In this document: positions 7,803 through 16,635 of the stretch, in pieces
Position numbering within the stretch: the first letter of the stretch is position 1
Layout of the letters: each line of letters opens with the position of its first letter
Origin: Chloroflexota bacterium
Lineage (GTDB): Bacteria > Chloroflexota > Anaerolineae > Aggregatilineales > Phototrophicaceae
Reading direction: 5' to 3'
Assembly (NCBI GenBank): GCA_026708115.1
Contig: JAPOVL010000044.1
Coordinates: 1-64,000, forward strand
DNA: 64,000 nt
The notes under the pieces: model-generated
What the model saw: only the letters and a program-made list of their open reading frames with translations
Database searches by the model: none
What the model was told of the DNA's origin: nothing
Made by a program: the position numbers and the translations under genes

Positions 7803-8603
7803 ATGGCGGAAGCGCGGCTAAAAGACAAGGTAGCGATTGTGAGCGGCGCCGGCACGCGCGGTCCCATGCCGGGCACAGGCCAGGCGACGGCGATACTTTA
7901 CGCGCGGCACGGGGCCAAGGTCTTGCTGACAGATCTCGACCTGGCGCGGGCCGAAGACACCCGGGCCAGCATAGCGGCGGAAGGCGGCAGCGCCTCGGTT
8001 TTTCAAGCCGATGTGACCAGCGAAGCGGATTGCCGCGCCATGGTTGAGGCCTGCGTGGCGCGTTACGGCGGCCTCGACATTTTGTTCAACAATGTCGGCG
8101 GCATCGGCGCAGGCAAGGTTAGCGAAATTGAGGAAGCGCAGCTTGACCGTTCGCTGGCGGTCAATCTAAAAGGCGCAATCTTCACTTGCAAACACGCCAT
8201 CCCGGCGATGATCGCGTCGGGCGGCGGTTCGATCATCAACGTTTCGTCGATTGACGGGCTGCGAGCCGGCTGGACGGCCAATGTGCCCTATGCTGTGGCC
8301 AAGGCTGGGCTGGCTCAGTTGACGCGCGTGACAGCGGTGCACCATGGCCGCGACAATATCCGCGCGAATTGCATCGCGCCGGGCCACTTGTACGCGCCCT
8401 TCGTCGCCGGCATCAGCGACGAGCGCCGCGAATTGCGACGGAAAGCGAGTCCCCTGGGGACAGAGGGCGATGCCTGGGACGTCGCTTGGGCAGCCTTGTT
8501 CCTGGCGAGTGACGAGTCGCGCTGGATATCTGGCGTGGTCTTGCCGATTGATGGCGGTCTGCTGGCAGCGACTCCTTTGGCGGTGTATGATAACTTAGTT
8601 TGA
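7803..8603 (+). CDS. SDR family oxidoreductase
   Basis: 266 residues from ATG 7803, eight bases after a GGAG site; the TTG six bases earlier sits too close to it. Features: an extended dinucleotide loop (SGAGTRGPMPGTGQA), NNVGG, catalytic NVSSIDG and YAVAKAG, and the C-terminal SGVVLPIDGG. It resembles cyclohexanol/3-oxoacyl-type dehydrogenases of the SDR superfamily, but the substrate is unknown. Last gene of the cluster beginning at 3986; no T-rich terminator was found directly after it. Confidence 0.88.
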   Translation: MAEARLKDKVAIVSGAGTRGPMPGTGQATAILYARHGAKVLLTDLDLARAEDTRASIAAEGGSASVFQADVTSEADCRAMVEACVARYGGLDILFNNVGGIGAGKVSEIEEAQLDRSLAVNLKGAIFTCKHAIPAMIASGGGSIINVSSIDGLRAGWTANVPYAVAKAGLAQLTRVTAVHHGRDNIRANCIAPGHLYAPFVAGISDERRELRRKASPLGTEGDAWDVAWAALFLASDESRWISGVVLPIDGGLLAATPLAVYDNLV

Positions 8604-8957
8604 CTTCGCCTCGCTTCCCAGATGCCTGTGTTCGACTGCGTCAGTAAATCCAAGCAAGCCGTGCAACAGAATCTACACACAGAGCCGCTCAGCGGCAGCG
8701 GATTTGGGCTACCGCGCTCACGTAATATCGTAAGCGTTCTCGTCGCACGAGCGACGCGCTATTCGTAAACAGGGCACAGAGAAAGCCTAAGTAGATATTA
8801 CCATTTTGCGGGCGACCCGGCGCCGCGCGTAGGTCGCGTGGACACTGACCGCCGACACAGCGGGCCGGTGCCCCTACCGCCGACTATTATTTTGGAGTTG
8901 CAAAACTTAGTTGGGCCTACTGAGTGGCGTGTTTCGGGCGAGCTAATAGCTCGCCCC
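8604..8957. repeat. Intergenic repeats between SDR and nuclease genes
   Basis: No gene seen. Contains a copy of the GCGCGTAGGTCGCGTGGACACTGACC unit (about 8825-8850) and a GGGCGAGCTAATAGCTCGCCCCTAC hairpin (about 8936-8960). The rest (8604-8820) shows nothing recognisable. Confidence 0.5.
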
Positions 8958-9178
8958 TACAAAGCTTGTCCGGTACTGGCCAAAAGGAGTTTGACCTGTA
9001 CATTTCAATGCGGTATCCAGCCGTTCCTAGCCGGAACGCGGGCGAGCCAAGGCTCGCCCCTACATTGCTCACCTTTAAATTGTGATATGGGACGCCAAAT
9101 GGCGCTGTTTTCTGGCTGTCAGACCCGCATTTGTGTCCATTTGAATCATCAAGAATTGAGTACCGGACAAGCCTTACA
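8958..9178. mobile_element. MITE-like 221-bp inverted-repeat element (second family)
   Basis: Ends are imperfect 20-bp inverted repeats: TACAAAGCTTGTCCGGTACT at 8958-8977 and AGTACCGGACAAGCCTTACA at 9159-9178. The interior is non-coding and includes a GGGCGAGCCAAGGCTCGCCCC hairpin (about 9041-9062). Single ends with the GTCCGGTACT core occur near 22063, 48391 and 62592. No target duplication was verified, so an element is inferred only from the inverted ends. Confidence 0.5.
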
Positions 9179-9234
9179 ATGCGTTAGTTTTTTGAGAATC
9201 TGTATTACTATGTTGGTACTATTCCTAATAGACG

Positions 9235-12171
9235 CTAGGGCTGAACAGTCAGCTTGTAACCGGTTTGCGCCTCCAGCTTTTCGCTAAATGAGGCTATCTC
9301 GGCCGCGGGAACCGCTTCTGCGAGCACCAGTCGAAGCTCGCCGCGATCGGTATGGATGCCCGGTCCCTTGCTAATCGTCCAGTTGTTCTCACTGAGCAGT
9401 CGCCTGGCGACCTGCAAGATCGCATTTTGATTGGGGTGCGGGCTGATGACCAGGTTGTATCCGGTTTCACCCGCCAATTGATTGATCTGTTCCAGATACC
9501 GTCTGCCGACTTGTGGAGAGACGAAGCCTAATACGATCTGGCCCTGCTTAAGGCTGGTTTTCCCCAGGCCAGAATCCTTCAGACGCGCGCGAATTAGGCC
9601 GTAGGCGGCGTTGATCTCCATCCGTTCAACATGGGCCGGGGCGACAACCGCTTCGTCCGTTGCGTCGGGGGCGCCGCTGATGTTGCTGATAACCAGGTCG
9701 AAGCCGGTGATCTCCCGGAATTGCTCTCGTAATTCGGACGATTGTTCCTCGCTGATATTAAGCAAGTCATAGTGCACTTGCGCCTTGTTGATAAAGTAGG
9801 CTGGACCTTTCTGGACAATGGTCCCCTCGGGCAAGAGTTCTTCGGCCACGGCGCCCAGGGCCTGTTGATTCGTGGTCGGCCTCACTTGTATGTCCCAGCC
9901 AGTTTGCGCGGCAAGTTGCTCTATCTGCCCGGCAAAACGCTTTTGCGCGGTGGCGGGAAAATCAAAGGTGAGCGTCAGGCGCTTGCGATGGCGTTCCATC
10001 CCCACCCTGCGCAGGCGGGCTTGGGCGGGCAACAACTGCAGAGCGAGTTCTCGGGCTTGGTTTTGGTCGATCGGGTCGTGGCCGAGGGCACGATGGGGCA
10101 ACAATCCGTCCTTTTCCAAGGTTGCGGCGTCCTCGCCCAGGGCCACTACGATCGCAATCAGCGCAAGTCTGGCGTCGACGTTTTCGGGTAAGTGATTCGG
10201 CAGCAAGGCCCCCGGCAAAACGGGCTTGCCGGCGCGCACGAGTTCTTCGCGGCGGCTGAAGGGCAGCAGTTGATCCTTGAGGCTGCGGGCGCGCTTCATC
10301 AAGTCCGCCAAACGAGCGCGAGCGCTCTTGTCACTTTTTCCTTTGGGCCAGTCGTCGATCACCCAAAGCAAGGCGTCCCCGGGATGGCGGGTCCCGCGCT
10401 GCTGATGGACAATCGCTGTGAAGCTGTCAATCTCGGCCCCGGTGACTGCGGCGAGCCTGACTTGCCCATTGCTGTTGCGCATGACAATGAGCTTGCCGAC
10501 GAGATCGGGATTGGCGAGCATGATCGCGCGACTGATTTGCGACTGTTTGACCTGCGGGGCCGATCTGACCTTGAAGGATTTCTTGTCGCGCCAGTCGGCA
10601 GCGAAGTAGAAGTTCTTGTCGCTATGCAGGGCTGCCTCGAGTTCGTCTTGTCGCTCGGAAGCGCCCCACCAGATCTGCGACAACTCGCGCAAACTGAAGT
10701 GATCACCGGCCCGAGCTTGCAGCGATTCCCACAGGCGGCGCAAATTCACCGAGCCGGCTTGGGCGCCTCTTCCCACGCCGCCAACAGCCCAGGGCCGGGC
10801 TTTGTAAGTCAAGGTCCTGGTCTGGCCGATGCGCGGGGTCATGACCGATTTTCCCCGCTGGCGGAGGGCTGTAGCCAGGCTATGTCGAGCGGCGGCGTCC
10901 CCGTGAACCAACATGACATCATCCGCTTTGAGAGCCTCGGCGAAACTCAGGAGCTCCGATTCATCGGCATGGGCCGAGAGAGAATAGGTATCAATCTCGC
11001 AGCGCACTTTTACAGTCGCGTCCCCCAATTTCAAGGTTGGCGATTCACCCCGCTGCCGCTCTCGCATTAGGCGCTGCAAGAAACGTCCGGGAGCCTCCTC
11101 GTCTTGATAGCCGGTCATCAGGATCGCATTGGCTTCCCCTGATGCAAAATGCCGGGCGTAAGCCACAGACGCGCCGCCGGTGAGCATGCCGCTACTGGCG
11201 ACGACGACCAGAGGCTGCTCGCGCCGCGCGATGTCTTGCCGCTCCTGATTGCTGCGTATGGGCCGTATATTCCCGCGGAAGAAAAGATGTTTCTTTCCCG
11301 CCATACGGGCAGCCGATTTTGGCAGAATATCGCTGAAACTTTGATAGGCGTCGCAGACCGTGCGCACCATGCCGTCGACATAGACGGGGACTTCCAGTTC
11401 ATCGGCATGAGCGAGCAGAATCTGAATGATCTCCTGCGCTCGTCCCAGGGCGAAGGCAGGAATCAGCACTTTGCCTCCACGATCCGTTACGGTTCGTAAT
11501 GTATGTATTAGTCGCTTTTCTTCTCCGACGCGGTTGGCGTGCAGGCGACCACCGTATGTGCTTTCGAGGATCAATGCGTCCGCCTTGACCGGCGGCACTA
11601 CAACGCTTTTGACGGTGCGCTGCTCAGATTTAGAAATATCTCCGGAAATGACCAAGGTACCGTCGTTGCTCTCCAATACGATTAGAGCCGCGCCGGCGAT
11701 ATGACCCGCTGTGTAATATGTAACCTGCAGGTTTTCCGCCAGTTTGACTGGTTTGTTGAAATCGACCGTCTGGAATGCGTCGAGCAAGCGTTGCACGGAA
11801 ATGGCATCGAAGAGCGGCAACTCGCCCTCTTCATCCTGGCGGCTCTTCATGATTCGCTGCGCATCCAGCTGGAGGACGCGGGTAAGGGCCTGTGTGGCGG
11901 CTGTGGCCAAGACAGGCACCTGTGGATATTGCTCCATGACCAGGGGCAAGGCGCCGGTATGATCGGTATGGGCATGCGTGACCAGAACGAAATCGGGCCC
12001 GCCAACGGCAGTGATGGGCTGTAGATCGGGCAACTGGCTGTTTTGGATGCCGCGGCTGGAGCGTGGCGAAATGCGGATGCCGGCATCAATCAGCAACTGC
12101 TTGCCGGCAATCTCGACCAAGGCGCAACTGGCGCCAACTTCGTCGGCTCCCCCGAGAAAGGTGATCTTCAT
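9235..12171 (-). CDS. Metallo-beta-lactamase/beta-CASP RNA nuclease with long C-terminal extension
   Basis: 978 residues. Residues 1-450 are a complete MBL/beta-CASP nuclease: zinc motif H66-A-H68-T-D70-H71, downstream HIAGAA and SGDIS histidine/aspartate sites, and the beta-CASP SAHAD motif with His401, as in the CPSF73/RNase J superfamily. Residues about 480-600 resemble a winged-helix plus small beta region (FSLRELSQIWW). Residues about 725-978 hold repeated modules with the pattern F-x-x-Q-I-x-x-L-A-x-x-T-G-[WY]-x-[IL]-x-[VI] at about 740-760, 817-830, 890-910 and 960-975. Family knowledge supports RNA 3'-end processing or decay; the tail probably binds RNA (inference). It is a single gene, divergent from the prim-pol gene. 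Confidence 0.85.
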   Translation of the reverse strand: MKITFLGGADEVGASCALVEIAGKQLLIDAGIRISPRSSRGIQNSQLPDLQPITAVGGPDFVLVTHAHTDHTGALPLVMEQYPQVPVLATAATQALTRVLQLDAQRIMKSRQDEEGELPLFDAISVQRLLDAFQTVDFNKPVKLAENLQVTYYTAGHIAGAALIVLESNDGTLVISGDISKSEQRTVKSVVVPPVKADALILESTYGGRLHANRVGEEKRLIHTLRTVTDRGGKVLIPAFALGRAQEIIQILLAHADELEVPVYVDGMVRTVCDAYQSFSDILPKSAARMAGKKHLFFRGNIRPIRSNQERQDIARREQPLVVVASSGMLTGGASVAYARHFASGEANAILMTGYQDEEAPGRFLQRLMRERQRGESPTLKLGDATVKVRCEIDTYSLSAHADESELLSFAEALKADDVMLVHGDAAARHSLATALRQRGKSVMTPRIGQTRTLTYKARPWAVGGVGRGAQAGSVNLRRLWESLQARAGDHFSLRELSQIWWGASERQDELEAALHSDKNFYFAADWRDKKSFKVRSAPQVKQSQISRAIMLANPDLVGKLIVMRNSNGQVRLAAVTGAEIDSFTAIVHQQRGTRHPGDALLWVIDDWPKGKSDKSARARLADLMKRARSLKDQLLPFSRREELVRAGKPVLPGALLPNHLPENVDARLALIAIVVALGEDAATLEKDGLLPHRALGHDPIDQNQARELALQLLPAQARLRRVGMERHRKRLTLTFDFPATAQKRFAGQIEQLAAQTGWDIQVRPTTNQQALGAVAEELLPEGTIVQKGPAYFINKAQVHYDLLNISEEQSSELREQFREITGFDLVISNISGAPDATDEAVVAPAHVERMEINAAYGLIRARLKDSGLGKTSLKQGQIVLGFVSPQVGRRYLEQINQLAGETGYNLVISPHPNQNAILQVARRLLSENNWTISKGPGIHTDRGELRLVLAEAVPAAEIASFSEKLEAQTGYKLTVQP

Positions 12172-12750
12172 TGACGCGGCTTCTCCAGGCTGACTAAGCG
12201 CGCGCGAGAACAGAAGCGATTCCAGCTAATTTGTTCTATGGCACAGGCATGAATTGGCATCCTTGCCGATTTAAGCATAGTCGCGGGGATTTTCAAAGAA
12301 TCAGTTGCGACGGGGCGGCGCATGCTGTACACTAGGCGCGGGTACTGAGTGAAAGAAAAAACGAGCGCGAAGCTCGCTTTAATTTGAAATCCCTGCGCCA
12401 GTAGGGACGTCAAAATCATAAAATCCTGCCGATAGTCTAGCATAGTTTCGGCTGCATGTCACCCTTAAATCGGGATGAAATGTATTCGGTTTGCTTGAAA
12501 TTACTGGGGATTTTTTGCCCGAAAATCGGGAGGGATTACCGGTACCAAGGAAGAGAAGAGGCGGCCACCTCTTCTCCGAAAGTACCGACAGTTTGGCATA
12601 GCAATAGCGATGGATCGCTGGGTATGCGCAATTGACGGCGATTTGCTTTCCGCAGGCGCTTTTGTCCTTAAAAGCTCCCTGCTCGCCATTTACGGTAAGG
12701 GATGTTGGGCGGTTTTTCAAGGCTTCTGGCGCTAGAAAAGGTCAAATTTC
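12172..12750. other. 579-bp divergent intergenic region with a nested hairpin
   Basis: No gene. The clearest structure is 12540-12587: outer stem CGGTAC (12540-12545) with GTACCG (12582-12587), inner 9-bp stem GAGAAGAGG (12553-12561) with CCTCTTCTC (12568-12576), loop CGGCCA. A smaller CGAGC-GCGAA-GCTCG hairpin lies near 12362-12376 and CCCGA-AAA-TCGGG near 12518-12530. Its placement 160 bases before the prim-pol start suggests replication control or a leader RNA, which is inference. Confidence 0.5.
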
Positions 12751-14775
12751 ATGGGAAAAGCGGTGTTTTCCTCAGGGAAAAGGCTCAAAAAAAGAGCGAA
12801 AGAGTTGGCGATGGCTGGATTTTCTGTCATCCCGGTACATGGGGACAGTCTGCCAGAGCAACCGAAGAAGCCAGCGATCAGGTGGCGGAATTTCCAAAAG
12901 CGCATTGCCTCGCCAGCGGAAATCGAATCGGTTTTCCATGATGATGTGACGGCCTTGGGTATCGTATGTGGGAGCGTGTCGAGACTCTTGGTGATCGACT
13001 TTGACGATCTGCTGAGCTATCAGAAGTTCTGCCGCCGTTTCCCGGAGCATATCGCGACTCGTACTGTCAAGACGAATAGGGGCTTTCATCTCTACTTTCG
13101 TAGTGAGCAGAAGGTGCCGAGCCACCAGTTTGTGGGCGGGGATATCAAAGGCGAACGGTCATATGTGATTGCGCCGCCGTCGCAAATCGGCAGCTTCCAA
13201 TACCGAGAAGTAAAGGATATCCCCCCGTTGGAGCTGTCGAAGGAGGAGCTCCATGAGGTGCTGAATTATCTGCAGAGCGGAACGGTAGATAATCGCGTCG
13301 CGATGCCTAGGGGCGGCGGCCAACAGAAAACGGATGTCCTGGTCTTGTACAGGCGCTTGGCCAAGCAGTTAGGGCGCAACAACGCTCTGTACCGCTGCGC
13401 TTCGGTGGCTCGGGATGAGGGGCTTGGGGAGAGCGATGTGGTTGCTTTGCTTGGGGAAGCGCATGTATGGGAGGCGGACAGGCAGGGGATGCGGGTTGAA
13501 AGCCCTGAGAGCCGGCTGAGTGAGGCCTTGCGTACGATAGGGAGCGCGTTCAAGAAGGGTTACGGCATGTCGGCGCATGGATTGGGGATACCGAATTCGC
13601 TGCGCGAGTTTCTGTTGCAGAACCAGCGGTCGACAGTTTTGATTCGTTTGCTGGAGGTTTTTCGGTTGGCGAAGTGGCGCGAGAGCGAATGGTTCACGCT
13701 AGGCGAGGCGATAGAGGCGGCGGCTGGGTTCGGACTGAATCGGAAAAGCGTGCTCGACGCGGTGGGGGGCGAAGCGTCGGTGTACGATGGGCGATACATT
13801 ATACGGAGAAGATATGTAGAATACCTTGACAAGAGGGGACTTAAATCGCGGGGACGCGGCCGGCCCCCTCAGGTCATGTACCAGGTGCCGGCGATAGGCG
13901 GTCTGATGCGGCAGTTGGGACTGACGTGGTCGCCGTCGGACAAGATCAGCGGCGAGGACATAAAGTCTGCCCATTGCTATCGTCTGGCGCTGCATCGGGA
14001 ATACTTGAAGCGGTTGTCTCCTGAAGTACCCAAAAGCTGGTTGGCGAAGCGAATCGGCGTGAATCCTCGGACGATCGCGCGGTACAATCGCCAGCTGAAG
14101 GTGTCGGTTGTGGAGAAAGTGGGCGCCTGCCCTCTCACGCGGGGGATATTGGATAGCTTGCCGAAGCGGCGGCGGGGTGAGGTGAAGAATTCTACGAATG
14201 GATACTGGCTGGAAATGGGGGATGGTCGCCGGTTCCCGGCCTGGCGGCACATTGGATCATGGTTGCTCAAGGCTGGGAGCGGGGATGTGAGGATTTGTAT
14301 GAGGCGTCCATCGAGGTATGTCATGTCTGGAGAGGAGAGCCGGGTAGAGTATGAGCAAATGAGCCTGGCGAGTTTCGTGAGGGCGCGGGCGTTGCGTGAG
14401 GCGGGAAGCGCGGATGGTCGGCTGGAGAATGCGATTAAAGCGTTGGCTGGCTTGGTAAAGCGGCGGGGTCCCCGCGCGCAGGTGGAGCGGGTTCCGCTGT
14501 TCTTTGAATCGGTTGCGAGGCAGATCGCGCCGGACAAGGTGGCGGAGACGATCAAGGGGTATTTGCTGGCTTACGATCGCGATGGCCGGCGGGTGGAGCG
14601 GCCGGTGAAGCGTGGGATCGCGTATCGCATGTTGAAGCAATTCGGCGAGGGAAATGTGTATCTGGCGTCATTTGAGGGACCTGGCGAGTTCTTATATGCG
14701 CTTGCCAGGCGAGCGCTGCGTTTGGGAGAGGCGCCACGGGCGCTGGAATTGCTGATGCGGGCCGCGGAGGGATAA
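12751..14775 (+). CDS. Bifunctional DNA primase/polymerase (prim-pol) replication protein
   Basis: 674 residues, ATG start. The N-terminal 175 residues are an archaeo-eukaryotic-type prim-pol domain: AMAGFSVIPV, metal-binding LLVIDFDD, TNRGFHLYFR (the G-x-H-x-Y-F motif) and GGDIKGERSYVIAPPS. Such proteins prime and extend DNA in plasmids, ICEs and phages. Unlike most of them no helicase Walker motifs follow; the remaining 500 residues contain a helix-turn-helix (WLAKRIGVNPRTIARYNRQL, about residues 430-450) and otherwise unrecognised helical sequence. A strong terminator follows at 14829-14858. Its neighbours are ParA and ParB genes, convergent with it, so it forms part of a plasmid-like or integrated-element module. 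Confidence 0.8.
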   Translation: MGKAVFSSGKRLKKRAKELAMAGFSVIPVHGDSLPEQPKKPAIRWRNFQKRIASPAEIESVFHDDVTALGIVCGSVSRLLVIDFDDLLSYQKFCRRFPEHIATRTVKTNRGFHLYFRSEQKVPSHQFVGGDIKGERSYVIAPPSQIGSFQYREVKDIPPLELSKEELHEVLNYLQSGTVDNRVAMPRGGGQQKTDVLVLYRRLAKQLGRNNALYRCASVARDEGLGESDVVALLGEAHVWEADRQGMRVESPESRLSEALRTIGSAFKKGYGMSAHGLGIPNSLREFLLQNQRSTVLIRLLEVFRLAKWRESEWFTLGEAIEAAAGFGLNRKSVLDAVGGEASVYDGRYIIRRRYVEYLDKRGLKSRGRGRPPQVMYQVPAIGGLMRQLGLTWSPSDKISGEDIKSAHCYRLALHREYLKRLSPEVPKSWLAKRIGVNPRTIARYNRQLKVSVVEKVGACPLTRGILDSLPKRRRGEVKNSTNGYWLEMGDGRRFPAWRHIGSWLLKAGSGDVRICMRRPSRYVMSGEESRVEYEQMSLASFVRARALREAGSADGRLENAIKALAGLVKRRGPRAQVERVPLFFESVARQIAPDKVAETIKGYLLAYDRDGRRVERPVKRGIAYRMLKQFGEGNVYLASFEGPGEFLYALARRALRLGEAPRALELLMRAAEG

Positions 14776-14828
14776 GAATTGTCTGGGGTTTCCGTCCGGC
14801 GTTTGGACGGGACTTAGGTGTGTGAGGG

Positions 14829-14858
14829 TACCGTTACAGGAGTAACGGTATTTTTTTT
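14829..14858 (+). terminator. Rho-independent terminator after prim-pol gene
   Basis: Stem TACCGTTAC (14829-14837) pairs perfectly with GTAACGGTA (14842-14850), loop AGGA, followed by eight T (14851-14858). The central CGTTAC-N4-GTAACG (14832-14847) has the same half-sites and spacing as the parS-like palindrome inside the parB gene. Confidence 0.9.
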
Positions 14859-15405
14859 GCATTGGGCGCGGGGTGCTGGCGAGGGTGGGTCTGTTCTTCA
14901 TGGCGATATCGTCGGGAGTCGTGGCTTTATGTTGGGGATGTTCGGGTGGCCTGATAGGTGGCCCGTAGAAGGCTTGAGAGGTATTGTGGTGTTTGCAGGG
15001 CTATTTGCAGCCCTCAGCCCCGGCCCCCTCTCCCCTGAGTAGGGGGCGGTTTTTTCATGTAGCTCGATATCGACAATAAATCTGTATTTCGTAGCGCGGT
15101 TTTCGGGCGACCTGATAGGTCGCCCCTACGAGTTTCGCGATGAACCTAGTAGGACTCTGGGCGCGTAGGTCGCGTAAACAATGACCGCCGACACAGCCGT
15201 AGGCTATTAGCTGACCCGTCGCTGTCGTGTCAAACGTGTCCGCTCCTCAGCCGCTCAACGGGGGGGGGGGGCGGAAACCGCGAAGCAGCAGGGAGGGAGA
15301 GCTTTAGGCCAGGCCATCGAAATATCCCAGGCGAAAGGATACCGGTCCTCTGCGTGGGCTTGAGGATGGGCGGGATGGAGAGAGGTTTGTGGTCTTGGGT
15401 GGCGA
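14859..15405. repeat. Intergenic repeats with an end-truncated MITE-like element
   Basis: No gene. From about 15050 to 15251 the sequence follows the 180-bp element family seen at 31713, 42138 and 62680 (internal GGGCGACCTGATAGGTCGCCCC hairpin at about 15114-15136, right end GTCCGCTCCTCAGC at 15238-15251). The left end is degenerate and fused to a CCCCTCTCCCCTGAGTAGGGG repeat. An inserted GCGCGTAGGTCGCGTAAAC unit lies at about 15160-15180. Confidence 0.6.
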
Positions 15406-16635
15406 TTAAGCGGAGTGGACGGTGGCTTCGGATTCGTCGAGTTCTGTCATCAGGCGCAGCAACTGGCGGATCTCGCTTTCTATGAGGCGGCGGAGTTTGG
15501 GCCGGGTATCGGTGGTTGTGGAGGAGATTTCTTTACGCAGGCGCTTGCGCCATTGTCCGGCGTCGAGGGCGAGGCGGTTGACGACGTCTTTTTTGCGCTT
15601 GCCGGAAGCGGATTGCGTTACACGTGTAACGGTTGCGAGAGCGGACTTCATCTTGCGCAATTCGCCTTCGCTGAGGTTCTCGTCGTCGCCCTTGCGCCAG
15701 AGCTCTTCCGGCAGGCGCAGCAGGGCTCGATACTGCCGCAACTGACTGGCCTCTGTCATGCCCATGGCGTTGAGCAGTCGCTCGCCTTGACCGCGGGGGA
15801 TGCGCCAGCGCGCGCCATCCGCGACCTGGGCGTAGAAGGCTTGTTCGTTCTCACATTGATTATAGGCGGTGAAGTTTTGCCAGCCATGCAGGTCCATCAA
15901 GAGCACGGCGAGCTGGCGGGCGCGGCTGATGGCGTTGAGATTGTCGCGGGCGTTATTCTCGCTGGCTTGTCGCCAAACATCGACCCGGTTGACGAGGCGC
16001 GCTGGGATGCGCGACCAGTTAACCTGCGATCCGTCCGGGCGCATATCGCCGTCGCCGAATTTCCAATAGAGCATGTGGTAGGCCAGCCAGCGCCGTTCGC
16101 CGGTCTCGATCTCGTAGCGGTCGCCATGATGGACGAGGCTGACGGGATTAGACAGGCCGTCACGCCGGATGCTGGCTGCCAGATCGACGAGTTTCATCAA
16201 GGCGTCTTCTTTTGTGGAAGCGACCAAAGCAAGGCCGGAGCCGCCGTCGCTCTCGTCTTTTTCCGCGCGATCTCCCCGCTCTGTGGTCTCTCCCAAGAGG
16301 TAGTTTGTGACATCAAAGTCGTTCTGCGATTTTTCCAATTGCACTTCAATAATCCAGCGCTCGAAGATGTCGATTATGTTGTCCGGGGTCAGGGGGTACA
16401 TGTCGGTCAAATCGTGGGGAACGCTATGGCGCGGCTGCATGGCGTTGGGCTGGATATCCCCGATGCTTATGGCTTCTATGGCTTGAAACTCGCTATCGGC
16501 CGCGGCGATCTCCATAGCCAACTCCCCCAAACCGAAGCCGATAGCGTCAGCTGTTTTGGGGTCAAGCGTGTTGGGATTAGCGTATAAAAGATTTTCTTCG
16601 TCTTGGATTTTTCGGCGTCGTTCACGACTGCTCAT
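15406..16635 (-). CDS. ParB-like partition protein
   Basis: 409 residues from the ATG at 16635, which overlaps the end of the ParA gene by 14 bases; the longer frame upstream is a shadow of parA. ParB/Spo0J features: I-x-P-x-x-M-Q-P-R near residue 65, SIRRDGLSNPVSLV, the GERRWLAY CTP-binding motif, and ENNARDNLNAISRARQL before a helical DNA-binding part. An acidic low-complexity insert (about residues 130-150) is unusual. ParB binds parS and, with ParA, segregates DNA. A candidate parS lies inside this gene at 15616-15631. Whether it serves a plasmid-like element or the chromosome is open. Confidence 0.8.
   Translation of the reverse strand: MSSRERRRKIQDEENLLYANPNTLDPKTADAIGFGLGELAMEIAAADSEFQAIEAISIGDIQPNAMQPRHSVPHDLTDMYPLTPDNIIDIFERWIIEVQLEKSQNDFDVTNYLLGETTERGDRAEKDESDGGSGLALVASTKEDALMKLVDLAASIRRDGLSNPVSLVHHGDRYEIETGERRWLAYHMLYWKFGDGDMRPDGSQVNWSRIPARLVNRVDVWRQASENNARDNLNAISRARQLAVLLMDLHGWQNFTAYNQCENEQAFYAQVADGARWRIPRGQGERLLNAMGMTEASQLRQYRALLRLPEELWRKGDDENLSEGELRKMKSALATVTRVTQSASGKRKKDVVNRLALDAGQWRKRLRKEISSTTTDTRPKLRRLIESEIRQLLRLMTELDESEATVHSA
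15616..15631. promoter_or_regulatory. Candidate parS centromere site inside parB
   Basis: Perfect 16-bp palindrome CGTTACACGTGTAACG. It matches the canonical bacterial parS core GTT-N-CACGTG-N-AAC at every fixed position; the outer base pairs differ (C..G instead of T..A). parS sites are commonly found in or near parAB. Confidence 0.65.

Noticed and set aside
8838..9287. A 149-residue plus-strand frame
   Set aside because: It crosses dispersed repeats and an inverted-repeat element and overlaps the end of the nuclease gene; no domain seen.
12359..12380. CGAGC-GCGAA-GCTCG hairpin as a terminator
   Set aside because: It lies between divergent genes, where no transcript should end, and the T-rich stretch after it is interrupted.
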